Source of the DNA: JAGFIY01 sp964499285 | GTDB taxonomy: Bacteria > Bacteroidota > Ignavibacteria > Ignavibacteriales > Melioribacteraceae | Length of the DNA stretch: 64,000 nucleotides | Reading direction: 5' to 3' | Assembly (NCBI GenBank): GCA_964499285.1 | Contig: CAZCLA010000016.1 | Coordinates: 1-64,000, forward strand | In this document: positions 25,491-34,223 of the stretch, one piece after another | How positions within the stretch are numbered: the first letter of the stretch is position 1 | Layout: each line of letters starts with the position of its first letter | The notes under the pieces: generated by a model | Told to the model about the DNA's origin: nothing | Databases searched by the model: none | Seen by the model: only the letters and a program-made list of their open reading frames with translations | Position numbers and translations under genes: made by a program

Positions 25491-25569
25491 GGGTTGTTGA
25501 AAAAAATTAAAATTACAGGTGCTTCCCATCTTAACCGAATCGATTTTTAATTTTATTTGAAAACAACCC
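25491..25569 (-). terminator. Long imperfect hairpin after the acyl-CoA ligase gene
   Basis: Outer arms GGGTTGTT/AACAACCC (8 bp) and inner arms AAAATTAAAA/TTTTAATTTT (10 bp) bracket a loop of about 32 bases, starting eight bases after the stop of the acyl-CoA ligase gene. A pyrimidine-rich tract, not a clean T run, follows on the minus strand, so it may be a 3'-end stability structure instead. Confidence 0.4.
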
Positions 25570-25577
25570 CTTTATTA

Positions 25578-27401
25578 TTATGCTTTGTCTTCAAGTCCTT
25601 TATACATATCCTCAATCAAATCTCTATAACGTTCTTCAATAACCTTACGTTTAACGCTTAGTTTAGGTGTGAGTTCGCCCGTTTCAATTGAGAATGGTCT
25701 ATCGAGAATAGTAAATTTTCTAACACGCTCGAAGTTTGCCAACTTCTTTTGGAACTGAGCGAGATCTTTTTCCAATAACTCATAAACTTGTTTCAACTTT
25801 GTTAGTTCTTCGGGATTATTATACGATATTCTATGTGCATCTGCATACTCTTTTAGGGCTTCGAAATCAGGCACAATCAAAGCGCTCAAAAACATTCTTC
25901 TATCGCCGATAAGCACAAACTGTTCTATATATTTACTCCCTAAAAACATATTTTCGATAGGCGCAGGAGCTACATACTTTCCACCTGAAGTTTTGAACAA
26001 ATGTTTCTTTCTATCTGTAATTATTAAAAATCCGTCGGCATCGAAAACACCTATGTCGCCGGTATGAAGCCATCCGTCTTTAATTGTTTCCTCAGTTTCT
26101 TTTTTACGGTTATAGTAACCTTGCATAATATTCGGACCGTAGGCGAGAATTTCTCCGTCTTTTGCAATCTTAACTTCAACTCCGGGAAGCGGTTTGCCGA
26201 CAGTTCCGAATTTGTAATCATTCACTCGGTTTGCACTGATAACCGGGGATGATTCGGTTAACCCATATCCTTCAATCACTTTTATTCCTACGGCTTCAAA
26301 AAATTCCCCAAGCTCTCGTGCTAGCGCTGCACCACCAGAAATGAAGAATCTTAATCGTCCTCCGGTTGCGGCTTTCAGCTTCTGGTAAACAAGTTTATCC
26401 GCCAATTTATGTTTCAAGTTAAGGCTAATAGGAATGTTATCACTCGATTTTTTCAATGCGGCAACTTCCCTTCCGAGAGAAATTGCCCAATTGAAAATCT
26501 TTTGTTTTTTCTCTGGAGATTTCTCAACATTGCGTTTTATTTTTGAATACATTCTTTCAAATAATCTTGGAACCGCAGTCATAACAGTGGGTCGAACCTC
26601 TGTTAAGTTTGCTGCAATTTTTTCAATTCCTTCCGCATAAGCAATTGTTGCCCCGCAAGCAAGTGCAGTATAATAACCAGCCATTCGTTCAAACACGTGG
26701 CTTAAGGGTAAAAATGATAAGAATATATCCTCTTGCGTCATATCGAATATCTGATGAGCACTTTGAACATTTGAGAAGATATTCCAATGTGTAAGCATAA
26801 CCCCTTTTGGCTCGCCTGTTGTACCGGCGGTATAAATAAGCGTACATAATTGATCAGGCTTCACTTTAGCTAGATTTGATGTAAAATCATCTCCCTTTTT
26901 GGCAAGATTTTCTTTTCCCATATTTCGGAGTGAGGAAAGAGTATAAACATTTTTTTGCGTAGAAGTATCAATTTCAGCCATTACAACAATGAATTTAAGT
27001 GATTTGCATTTTTCCCATATTTTCAAAACTTTGTTTAACTGAAACTGATTCGAAACAAATATTCCCGTTGATTTTGAATCGTTAAGTATGTATTCAATTG
27101 AATCTGAAGTGAGAATTGGATAAAGCGGAACATCGATTCCTCCAAGACCAAGAATAGCCATATCCGCATAAACCCACTCCGGACGATTTTCCGAAATTAT
27201 GGCAATCTTGTCCCCATCGCCAACTCCAAGTGAACTCAATCCGTTTCCGGCTTCAACTATCGCGGTTTTAAATTCCTGGGAGGAAATTCCTTGATATTTG
27301 TCATCAACTTTTTCCATCAAGATTGGGCCCGACTTTTTAAAGTCAGTTGTAAGATATGTAAATAACTCAGCGCTGGTTTTGAACGGTTTCAAAATCGGCA
27401 T
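25578..27401 (-). CDS. Long-chain acyl-CoA synthetase (AMP-binding)
   Basis: 607 residues from ATG 27401, chosen for GAGGGAGAG just upstream; an earlier ATG-like start would add 22 residues without a ribosome site. It activates fatty acids to acyl-CoA via acyl-AMP. The P-loop-like motif is YTAGTTGEPKGVMLTH, the adenine motif GYGLTESSP, and then GWLHTGDIG and DRKKHLFKTSGGKYVAPAPI with the catalytic Lys. The overall length matches FAA1/FadD15-type enzymes of Bacteroidota and Actinobacteria. It appears monocistronic; a DedA-family gene is divergent. Confidence 0.93.
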   Translation of the reverse strand: MPILKPFKTSAELFTYLTTDFKKSGPILMEKVDDKYQGISSQEFKTAIVEAGNGLSSLGVGDGDKIAIISENRPEWVYADMAILGLGGIDVPLYPILTSDSIEYILNDSKSTGIFVSNQFQLNKVLKIWEKCKSLKFIVVMAEIDTSTQKNVYTLSSLRNMGKENLAKKGDDFTSNLAKVKPDQLCTLIYTAGTTGEPKGVMLTHWNIFSNVQSAHQIFDMTQEDIFLSFLPLSHVFERMAGYYTALACGATIAYAEGIEKIAANLTEVRPTVMTAVPRLFERMYSKIKRNVEKSPEKKQKIFNWAISLGREVAALKKSSDNIPISLNLKHKLADKLVYQKLKAATGGRLRFFISGGAALARELGEFFEAVGIKVIEGYGLTESSPVISANRVNDYKFGTVGKPLPGVEVKIAKDGEILAYGPNIMQGYYNRKKETEETIKDGWLHTGDIGVFDADGFLIITDRKKHLFKTSGGKYVAPAPIENMFLGSKYIEQFVLIGDRRMFLSALIVPDFEALKEYADAHRISYNNPEELTKLKQVYELLEKDLAQFQKKLANFERVRKFTILDRPFSIETGELTPKLSVKRKVIEERYRDLIEDMYKGLEDKA

Positions 27402-27510
27402 AGTTCTCTCCCTCAAAAATTTGCACCAATTTAATTGCATGCGTTCAAAAATGCAACAGAATAACACAGATAAATATTTTCAATAACAATTTTTTTTGAA
27501 TGGAATAATT

Positions 27511-27519
27511 TGATATAAT
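27511..27519 (+). promoter_or_regulatory. Extended -10 promoter element of the DedA-like gene
   Basis: TGATATAAT is a perfect extended -10 (TGnTATAAT) 15 bases upstream of ATG 27534. No good -35 is visible at 17 bases. The resulting leader would be very short, and I see no Shine-Dalgarno sequence. Confidence 0.5.
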
Positions 27520-27533
27520 GCAACCTTTATTTT

Positions 27534-28148
27534 ATGAAAATAGTAAGAAAAACATACGACTGGATTCTTCATTGGGCTGAAACACCTTATGGTCCCATCG
27601 CATTGATACTACTATCATTTGCAGAATCCTCATTTTTCCCAATACCACCGGATCCGTTATTAATAGCTCTGATTTTGGGGGCTCAGACGAAAGCTTTTAA
27701 GTTCGCGGCTCAGGCTTCAGTCGCTTCGGTGTCGGGAGGAATTTTAGGGTATGCTATTGGTTATTATGTTTGGTGGTATCAGCCGGGAGAATTTTCTTCT
27801 GTTGCAAATTTCTTTATTGCGAATATCCCCGGTTTTACACACGAAGTTTTTTATTACGTTAAGGATTTATACGAGGAGTGGGATTTCTGGATAATTTTCA
27901 CGGCCGGCTTTACTCCTATTCCTTACAAAGTATTCACTATCAGCAGCGGTGCGTTCGATATCAATTTAATTATGTTTATAATCGCCAGTTTAATAAGTAG
28001 ATCGGCTCGATTTTTCTTAGTAGCATTCTTAATTTGGAAATTTGGCGAACAGATCAGAAGTTTTATCGATAAATATTTCAACCTGCTCGCAATCGCATTT
28101 ACTGTACTTCTAATTGGCGGTTTTGTATTGATTAAATATTTAGTATAG
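27534..28148 (+). CDS. DedA/YqaA-family inner-membrane protein (VTT domain)
   Basis: 204 residues with four or five hydrophobic segments. The VTT-domain landmarks are SFAESSFFPIPPDPLLIALI near the N-terminus, a re-entrant G-x-x-G stretch (SVSGGILGYAIGYYVW), the conserved FTAGFTPIPYKVFTI, and SRSARFFLVAFL. Members flip or export lipids such as undecaprenyl phosphate and maintain membrane potential; this one is closest to the YqaA subgroup. The start has an almost leaderless mRNA. Its 3' end overlaps the convergent transketolase gene by 17 bases. Confidence 0.88.
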   Translation: MKIVRKTYDWILHWAETPYGPIALILLSFAESSFFPIPPDPLLIALILGAQTKAFKFAAQASVASVSGGILGYAIGYYVWWYQPGEFSSVANFFIANIPGFTHEVFYYVKDLYEEWDFWIIFTAGFTPIPYKVFTISSGAFDINLIMFIIASLISRSARFFLVAFLIWKFGEQIRSFIDKYFNLLAIAFTVLLIGGFVLIKYLV

Positions 28149-30126
28149 TTTTACATTCCTTAACAATATTCTCCACCCCAAAACCATATTCCTCGAACAG
28201 TATTTCACTCGGGGCGGAAGCTCCAAATCTATTGATTCCGAGTATCATTCCTCCATCACCAGCATATCTTTCCCAACCCTGCTTAATTCCTGCTTCAATT
28301 ACAATTCGTTTCTTAATTGAAGGCGGAAGTACAGAATTCTTATAATCCTCACTTTGCTCTTCAAATAGTTCCCAACTAATAAAACTGACCACCCTTACTT
28401 TTACATTCCCTTCCGACAATACTTTGGCTGTGTCAATTGCTCTTTCCACTTCTGACCCCGATGCTATAATTATAATATCCGGAGTTCCTTCAGAGTCAAT
28501 CAGAACATATGCACCTTTTTTTGCCCCTTCTATTGTATGGGGTGAATTATAAAATTTAATTTTTTGACGAGTTAATAAAATAGCTGATGGACGATCTTTT
28601 AGAGATAATGCAGTTTGCCAGCAAACTGCTGTTTCAATTGCATTGGAGGGTCTCATAACAATTAAGTTCGGAATTGCTCTAAGTGCCGAAATATGCTCAA
28701 TCGGTTGATGAGTTGGGCCGTCTTCTCCCAAGCCTATGCTGTCGTGTGTAAAGATATAGATTGGATTCAAATGAGAAAGTGCCGCCATTCTGATTGATGC
28801 TCGCATATAATCACTGAAGACCAAAAATGTACCACCATAAGGACGAATACCGCCATAATAACTCATACCGTTCATGATGCCACCCATAGCATGCTCACGG
28901 ATTCCATAATGAATATATCGTCCTGAATAGTCGTTGCGTGAATAATTAGAAGTCGATTTAATCGATGTGTTGTTTGATGGAGTTAAATCCGCACTTCCCC
29001 CAATTAAATTTGGAATCTGCTCTGCTAAGTAATTTATAACCTGTCCTGAAATATTTCTTGTGGCTGATTTATCAATACTTTCCAATGATTCAAATAATTC
29101 ATTCCAGTTAATTTCAAAATTATTATTAAAGTAATTATTTAGCTTTTTGAAATCATCAGGATAACGTTTAGAATATTCTTCATATTTTGATTTCCACTCA
29201 GACTCATTATCTCTAAACTTTTGCGAAAGAGAATTAAAATATTCTTTAATTTCATCAGGAATAAAAAATTCCTTTTCTTCCGGCCAATTAAGATTCTTTT
29301 TGGTTGCCCTTATCTCCTCTGAGCCAAGAGGAGAACCGTGGACTTCTGCAGTATCCTGTTTAGCCGGGCTTCCGAAACCGATATTAGTATTTGTGACGAC
29401 AAAAACCGGTTTCGAACATTTTTTAGCTTTCTCGATTACATTATCAACTTCCGATAAATCATTCACGTCTTTGATTTTCAATATCTCCCAACCGTATCCT
29501 TCATATCTTTGAGCTACATTTTCGGACATTGCGAGTGATAATTTACCGTCGATAGTTATGTTATTGTTATCATAAAATATGATTAAATTTTTTAGCTGAT
29601 TATGACCTGCAAAGGAAGCTGCTTCATGAGAAATTCCTTCCATCATATCGCCGTCACCGGCAATACAGTAAATATGATGATCAAAAAGTTGAACATCAGA
29701 TTTATCGAATATCGCAGATAAGTGAGAGCGCGTTGCAGCCATTCCAATTGCATTAGCCACGCCTTGCCCCAAAGGTCCGGTTGTTGTTTCCACTCCAGGT
29801 GTTAAACCAAATTCAGGATGCCCTGGTGTTCTGCTTTCCCACTGGCGGAAATTCATAATATCATCGAGCGATAAATCATAACCCGTAAGGTGAAGCAAAG
29901 AATAGAGGAGCATGCTCCCATGTCCAGCAGAGAGCACAAATCGATCTCTTCCTATCCATTTTGGGTTTTCTGGATTATGTCTCAGATATTTCGTAAAAAT
30001 TCTGAATCCCAGTGATGCCATTCCCATCGGCATTCCGGGATGTCCTGAATTAGCTTTCTGAACCGCATCTACTGCCAAAAATCTAATAGTGTTAATGGCT
30101 TTCTGTAATAATTCTTTATTTTCCAT
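28132..30126 (-). CDS. tkt: Transketolase
   Basis: 664 residues, full length. It moves two-carbon ketol units in the non-oxidative pentose phosphate pathway. The thiamine diphosphate motif is GDGDMMEGISHEA to FYDNN, the N-terminal active-site His is in NSGHPGMPMG, the pyrimidine domain has GIREHAMGGIMNG, and THDSIGLGEDGPTHQP carries further catalytic residues. The C-terminal domain ends EYGFGVENIVKECKTIL. The gene follows fumC and a small unknown gene on the same strand. Confidence 0.97.
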   Translation of the reverse strand: MENKELLQKAINTIRFLAVDAVQKANSGHPGMPMGMASLGFRIFTKYLRHNPENPKWIGRDRFVLSAGHGSMLLYSLLHLTGYDLSLDDIMNFRQWESRTPGHPEFGLTPGVETTTGPLGQGVANAIGMAATRSHLSAIFDKSDVQLFDHHIYCIAGDGDMMEGISHEAASFAGHNQLKNLIIFYDNNNITIDGKLSLAMSENVAQRYEGYGWEILKIKDVNDLSEVDNVIEKAKKCSKPVFVVTNTNIGFGSPAKQDTAEVHGSPLGSEEIRATKKNLNWPEEKEFFIPDEIKEYFNSLSQKFRDNESEWKSKYEEYSKRYPDDFKKLNNYFNNNFEINWNELFESLESIDKSATRNISGQVINYLAEQIPNLIGGSADLTPSNNTSIKSTSNYSRNDYSGRYIHYGIREHAMGGIMNGMSYYGGIRPYGGTFLVFSDYMRASIRMAALSHLNPIYIFTHDSIGLGEDGPTHQPIEHISALRAIPNLIVMRPSNAIETAVCWQTALSLKDRPSAILLTRQKIKFYNSPHTIEGAKKGAYVLIDSEGTPDIIIIASGSEVERAIDTAKVLSEGNVKVRVVSFISWELFEEQSEDYKNSVLPPSIKKRIVIEAGIKQGWERYAGDGGMILGINRFGASAPSEILFEEYGFGVENIVKECKTILNI

Positions 30127-30150
30127 ACTCTAAATTCAACTCCATAAATT

Positions 30151-30480
30151 TTAATTACTATAAATTTCTCCGTCTACAACGGGAGTGACACATATTAAAG
30201 GATTTTCTGGCACAGAAAATTTTGCGAAAATTTCTTCAAAAAGTTGAAAATGCATACCTTGTTTCTCAAGTTTTGCAAAGCTGTTATACTTCATCCATTT
30301 TCCAGTTCTATTAATGGGAGCATCGAAGCGGTAGGCTGTCTGGTAATCAGAAATTACGCGCGATTTAAGAAAGGTGATCTTAGAATTATCATCACCTTCC
30401 TTTTCATATGCTTTTGCTTTGAATCCGGTTACAAATCCATTTTCGATAATTATATAAATATTCAGAATAATTTCGTTCAC
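30151..30480 (-). CDS. Small hypothetical protein
   Basis: 109 residues from GTG 30480, only six bases after the fumC stop, without a clear ribosome site. No family is recognised. The sequence is soluble, mixed in charge and without signal peptide: a strand-rich N-terminus (IILNIYIIIENGFVTGFKAK), a middle with Asp/Lys, and a C-terminus with FSVPENPLICVTP. Tight packing between fumC and tkt and normal amino acid composition support a real gene. The nearby genes suggest nothing specific about its job. Confidence 0.55.
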   Translation of the reverse strand: MNEIILNIYIIIENGFVTGFKAKAYEKEGDDNSKITFLKSRVISDYQTAYRFDAPINRTGKWMKYNSFAKLEKQGMHFQLFEEIFAKFSVPENPLICVTPVVDGEIYSN

Positions 30481-30486
30481 AACAAA

Positions 30487-31878
30487 TTAACTTTTAGGAC
30501 CGATCATATTTTCTGGTTTTACTTTTTCGTCAAACTCTTCTTCAGTCAACAATCCAAGTGCAACCGCTGCTTGTTTTAATGTAATGCCGTCATTAAATGC
30601 TTTTTTAGCTACCTTCGCAGCGTTATCATATCCAATATGAGGATTTAATGCTGTAACTAGCATTAGTGAGTTTGTTAAATGATTTTTTATATTTTCTTTA
30701 TTTGCAGTAATTCCAACAACACAATTGTCAGTGAAACTTTCGCAAGAATCGGCAAGCAATCTAATTGACTGAAGCAAATTAAATATCATTACCGGTTTGT
30801 AAACATTCAATTCAAAATTTCCACTTGCGCCGGCAAAATTGATTGCAACATCATTTCCCATAACTTGAGCGCAAACCATTGTCATTGCTTCGGGCTGGGT
30901 TGGATTGACCTTACCAGGCATAATTGAACTGCCAGGTTCGTTTGCCGGTAGAGAAATTTCGCCGATTCCACATCTAGGACCCGAACCCAACCATCGGATA
31001 TCGTTTGCAATTTTGTGCAGTGATGCTGCGATAGTTTTCATCGCTCCACTCGCTTCAACAATCGCATCGTGAGCAGCGAGTGCTTCAAATTTATTTGGAG
31101 CAGAAACAAATTTTTGACCCGTAATTTCCGATATTTTTTTTGCAGCAGTCTCGGCAAAATCTTTGTGAGTATTAAGACCGGTGCCAACGGCAGTACCACC
31201 CAAAGCAAGTTCGGATAATCTTGGAAGACAAGCTTCGATTCGGGCTAAACCGTTTGTCAATTGCTGCACATATCCGGAAAACTCTTGACCTAATGTAAGT
31301 GGTACAGCATCCATCAAGTGTGTTCTACCTATTTTAATAATGTTCTTAAACTCATCGGCTTTCTGCTGCATTGCATCTCTCAGTTTCGTTACCATCGGAA
31401 TTAATCTTCTATATATTTCTTCCACTGCGGCAATGTGCATCGCTGTCGGAAAAGTATCGTTTGAGGACTGAGCTTTGTTTACATCATCGTTTGGGTGAAC
31501 CGGTTTTTTGCTTCCTATTTCACCACCTGCAATTTCGATTGCACGGTTGGCGATAACTTCATTAGAGTTCATATTTGTTTGAGTGCCGCTTCCTGTCTGC
31601 CATACAACCAGTGGAAAATGTTCGTCAAGTTTTCCATCAATCACTTCATCTGCAGCTTGAACAATCAAATCACCTTTTTCTTTCGTCAACATTCCAAGTT
31701 CAACGTTTGCAAGAGCAGCGGCTTTCTTTAAAACACCTAACGCTCTAATTAATTCTCTGGGAAATCGTTCTCCTCCAATCTTAAAGTTTTGTAAAGAGCG
31801 AGCAGTCTGAGCTCCATAATACATATTTGACGGTACTTTCATCTCGCCCATCGTATCGGTTTCAACTCTGTAATCCAT
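30487..31878 (-). CDS. fumC: Class II fumarate hydratase
   Basis: 463 residues, iron-independent tetrameric fumarase of the TCA cycle. The superfamily signature GSSIMPGKVNPTQ is intact with its catalytic loop Ser, and the other conserved blocks are SGSGTQTNMNSNEV (as TGSGTQTNMNSNEV), SSNDTFPTAMHIAA and GRTHLMDAVPLTLGQEF. The N-terminus (RVETDTMGEMKVPSNMYYGA) is standard. AAGAGGT precedes ATG 31878. It heads a small operon with the hypothetical gene and tkt. Confidence 0.97.
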   Translation of the reverse strand: MDYRVETDTMGEMKVPSNMYYGAQTARSLQNFKIGGERFPRELIRALGVLKKAAALANVELGMLTKEKGDLIVQAADEVIDGKLDEHFPLVVWQTGSGTQTNMNSNEVIANRAIEIAGGEIGSKKPVHPNDDVNKAQSSNDTFPTAMHIAAVEEIYRRLIPMVTKLRDAMQQKADEFKNIIKIGRTHLMDAVPLTLGQEFSGYVQQLTNGLARIEACLPRLSELALGGTAVGTGLNTHKDFAETAAKKISEITGQKFVSAPNKFEALAAHDAIVEASGAMKTIAASLHKIANDIRWLGSGPRCGIGEISLPANEPGSSIMPGKVNPTQPEAMTMVCAQVMGNDVAINFAGASGNFELNVYKPVMIFNLLQSIRLLADSCESFTDNCVVGITANKENIKNHLTNSLMLVTALNPHIGYDNAAKVAKKAFNDGITLKQAAVALGLLTEEEFDEKVKPENMIGPKS

Positions 31879-31907
31879 TTTTTACCTCTTCATTTTTGAA
31901 TTCAACG

Positions 31908-31936
31908 ATTATAAAACTACTAAATTATTTATTTAA
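31908..31936 (-). promoter_or_regulatory. Possible promoter of the fumC operon
   Basis: On the minus strand a perfect -10 TATAAT lies 30 bases upstream of ATG 31878, with a weak TTAAAT 17 bases before it inside the end of the NlpC gene. Confidence 0.35.
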
Positions 31937-32629
31937 ATCTTCCGTAAGTCTTCTTCCGCCGACAAATCTGTTTCTATAATAATCGCTTTGAATCGATGAA
32001 ATAACGACACCTTGTGACTGACTTGAATGCGCGAACAAATCCTCGCCCATATAGATTCCAACATGCCCGGGATAACTTCTTCTTGTGGTATCGAAAAAAA
32101 CAAGGTCTCCGAACTGCAATTCTGAAATTTGTGCAACCGGTATCCCAAGTTCAAACTGTTCGCTTGCTGTTCGAGGAATGGTTTGACTTACTGAATTACT
32201 AATTACGTTTTGTGTAAATGCTGAACAATCAATACCATTCGTACTGTTTCCCCCATATAAGTATGGAGTCTCTAAGTACGAAATTACTTCGAAAATAATT
32301 TTTTCTCTTGTAGTTAAAGCAATGCTGTAGTTTGACATCTTATCATACTTACTAAGAAATTCATTTCTATCAATTACGATTTCTTCTTCGGGAATTGCAT
32401 CAGGATCTGTGTATTCTGGAAAATTAGGATTAGCAACTGCCGCTTTCTCCTTTTCCTTTACGGGATCCGGATCATCCTTAGATGAAAAACGTACATCATT
32501 TTTTGGTTCTTCTTTTGGCTCGGTCTGTTTGTTGTATCTTTGCGAAGTTGATGAGGAACTGCAAGAGTAAATAAAAATAAGAATTAGCGCAAAGGTTATC
32601 TGTCGAAAGACTAATTTCATTGCATACAT
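31925..32629 (-). CDS. NlpC/P60-family lipoprotein peptidase
   Basis: 234 residues, lipobox IYSC with Cys23, then a charged Pro/Lys/Glu-rich linker to about residue 90. The papain-like core has Cys135 (GIDCSAF), His189 (GHVGIYMG) and a third residue near His201 (FAHSS), all in family order. NlpC/P60 enzymes cut gamma-D-Glu-diamino acid bonds in peptidoglycan stems. The ATG overlaps the rpoD stop (TAATG), so an envelope enzyme is translated from the primary sigma factor mRNA. Confidence 0.93.
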   Translation of the reverse strand: MYAMKLVFRQITFALILIFIYSCSSSSTSQRYNKQTEPKEEPKNDVRFSSKDDPDPVKEKEKAAVANPNFPEYTDPDAIPEEEIVIDRNEFLSKYDKMSNYSIALTTREKIIFEVISYLETPYLYGGNSTNGIDCSAFTQNVISNSVSQTIPRTASEQFELGIPVAQISELQFGDLVFFDTTRRSYPGHVGIYMGEDLFAHSSQSQGVVISSIQSDYYRNRFVGGRRLTEDLNK

Positions 32630-33483
32630 TAACCTAAGTAGGTTCTTAAGTTTCTACTTCGAGAAGCGTGTCGCAGCCGTCTTATTGCTTTTTCTTTTAT
32701 TTGTCGAACGCGTTCTCGAGTTAGGTTAAATTTTTCGCCTATCTCTTCAAGAGTTAGAGAATGTTCTTTATTCAAACCGAAATACAGTTTTATCACTTCT
32801 GCTTCTCTTTCCGCAAGAGTCGATAGTGCACGTTCAATATCATTTTGAAGTGAAAGCGACATCAAACCATAATCCGGTGAAGGCTGTTCTTCATTCTGTA
32901 AAACGTCCAGCAATCTATTTTCTTCGCCTTGTGAAAACGGAGCATCAACCGAAACGTGTCTTCCGGAAATTTTAAGAGCATCCGCGACTTCATCCACGTC
33001 CATATCTAGTTCTTTTGCTAATTCTGAAGCAGTTGGTTCACGTTCATATTCTTGCTCTAGATTGCTATACGCTCTACCGATTTTGTTCAGTGCCCCCACT
33101 CTATTTAGAGGAAGCCGCACTATCCTTGACTGCTCGGCGAGAGCTTGGAGTATCGATTGACGAATCCACCAAACTGCATAGGAAATAAATTTAAAACCTC
33201 GAGTTTCATCAAATCTTTTTGCAGCCTTTATAAGTCCTAAATTTCCTTCGTTTATAAGATCACCCAAAGTTAATCCTTGATTCTGATACTGCTTAGCCAC
33301 GCTTACAACAAACCTTAAATTGGCTTTTACTAATTTTTCGAGTGCTACTTGATCACCTTTTCGGATTCTTACTGCATATTCAATTTCTTGATCCGGAGTC
33401 AACAGATCAACTTTACCTATTTCCTGTAAATATTTATCGAGTGATTGACTTTCACGGTTTGTGTACTGTTTTGTGATTTTCAA
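32629..33483 (-). CDS. rpoD: Primary sigma factor, short Bacteroidota type
   Basis: 284 residues from TTG 33483, with GGGGA eight bases upstream. Regions 1.2 to 4.2 are complete: DKYLQEIGKVDLLT, the 2.x core NLRFVVSVAKQYQNQGL and KFISYAVWWIRQSILQAL, the 3.0 helix, and the 4.2 helix-turn-helix TLEEIGEKFNLTRERVRQIK. Region 1.1 is missing, as in the Bacteroidetes/Chlorobi housekeeping factor. It follows two EutN/CcmL genes by 11 bases and overlaps an NlpC/P60 gene by one, which is an unusual set of partners. Confidence 0.95.
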   Translation of the reverse strand: MKITKQYTNRESQSLDKYLQEIGKVDLLTPDQEIEYAVRIRKGDQVALEKLVKANLRFVVSVAKQYQNQGLTLGDLINEGNLGLIKAAKRFDETRGFKFISYAVWWIRQSILQALAEQSRIVRLPLNRVGALNKIGRAYSNLEQEYEREPTASELAKELDMDVDEVADALKISGRHVSVDAPFSQGEENRLLDVLQNEEQPSPDYGLMSLSLQNDIERALSTLAEREAEVIKLYFGLNKEHSLTLEEIGEKFNLTRERVRQIKEKAIRRLRHASRSRNLRTYLG

Positions 33484-33494
33484 TCAGAAATCCC

Positions 33495-33767
33495 CTAATT
33501 TATTTCTGTGTTCGTAGAATCGATGATACCAACTATTGCTGCATCTACAGGAGCCATATCAACTTCCATTGGTATTACAGCTTCACTGGATGTTATGTAA
33601 AAAATGAACTCGCCCGGACCCGCCCCAGCTGTATCAACCGCGATAATTGGTTCGCCGAGATTTTCTTTATTCGCATTCATAGGCTGAACAAGCTGCAATT
33701 TATAGGAATTTAATGCTTCATATTTCCTTGTTGCCCAAATTGTTCCGATTACCTTACCGAATCTCAT
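33495..33767 (-). CDS. EutN/CcmL-family protein (microcompartment vertex type), copy 2
   Basis: 90 residues. The family pattern is complete: GKVIGTIWATRKYEAL, KLQLVQPM, EPIIAVDTAGAGPGEFIFY, then PVDAAIVGIID. Members form pentamers that cap the vertices of bacterial microcompartments. The usual G-S-S-A-R after the fourth strand is changed to TSSEAVIP, so ring-forming contacts may differ. The ATG overlaps the stop of the first copy by four bases, and rpoD begins 11 bases downstream. No BMC hexamer gene or encapsulated-pathway gene is seen in the window. Confidence 0.92.
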   Translation of the reverse strand: MRFGKVIGTIWATRKYEALNSYKLQLVQPMNANKENLGEPIIAVDTAGAGPGEFIFYITSSEAVIPMEVDMAPVDAAIVGIIDSTNTEIN

Positions 33768-34066
33768 GATTCTGTAACCAAGGATGATAGTTTTTCTTTG
33801 ACTGAAATATCGAGTTTATCGACTATTGCCATAATGACTGCATCGACCGGTTTGTTTTTAGTGAGCGTAGTCTGTCGTGCCGAGCTTCCTTGTGCTACTA
33901 ATACAACTTCACTTACTCCAGCGCCCACCGAATCAACAGCTACAACGAAGTTGTCTTTTGGAGAATAATCCAGTTTCAACTGTTGAACTATCAAAAATTT
34001 TGAACCGACAAGATTTTCGTCCTTTCTTGTTGACCAGACTGTACCTATGACTCTGCCTAAAATCAA
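33764..34066 (-). CDS. EutN/CcmL-family protein (microcompartment vertex type), copy 1
   Basis: 100 residues from TTG 34066, placed by GAGGTG five bases upstream; an in-frame TTG four codons earlier lies on the ribosome site. It is a canonical BMC-P protein: GRVIGTVWSTRKDENLVG, KFLIVQQL, AVDSVGAGVSEVVLVAQGSS, AR, and PVDAVIMAIVD. A C-terminal tail of about 15 residues (DISVKEKLSSLVTES) follows the fold. It is first in the operon with the second copy, rpoD and nlpC. About 150 upstream bases hold palindromes and a possible promoter. A function without shell hexamers would be new to me. Confidence 0.93.
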   Translation of the reverse strand: MILGRVIGTVWSTRKDENLVGSKFLIVQQLKLDYSPKDNFVVAVDSVGAGVSEVVLVAQGSSARQTTLTKNKPVDAVIMAIVDKLDISVKEKLSSLVTES

Positions 34067-34152
34067 TTCGCACCTCAAAAAAAATTCGTTCTAAAAATAT
34101 ATTAAATGTGATTACTTAACAAGTGGAAGGATGCATTGTTTTGCCACTTTTG

Positions 34153-34168
34153 ATTTAACCTGTTAAAT
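34153..34168. promoter_or_regulatory. 16-bp palindrome upstream of the EutN/CcmL-rpoD operon
   Basis: ATTTAACCTGTTAAAT has perfect 7-bp arms and a 2-base centre. It lies about 90 bases upstream of the first start codon, next to another inverted repeat (AAGTGG 34121-34126 / CCACTT 34144-34149). A weak promoter (TTGTTA, 17 bases, TATTTT on the minus strand) lies just downstream. A dimeric regulator site is possible. Confidence 0.4.
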
Positions 34169-34223
34169 ATAGTAACAAGGATGTGCATTTTAAAAATATG
34201 ATTTAATCTTAATGCTATATAAA

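Noticed and set aside
28132..28148. Overlap of the DedA-like and transketolase genes as a possible annotation error
   Set aside because: Both stops are real and both C-termini are family-typical; a 17-base convergent overlap is unremarkable.
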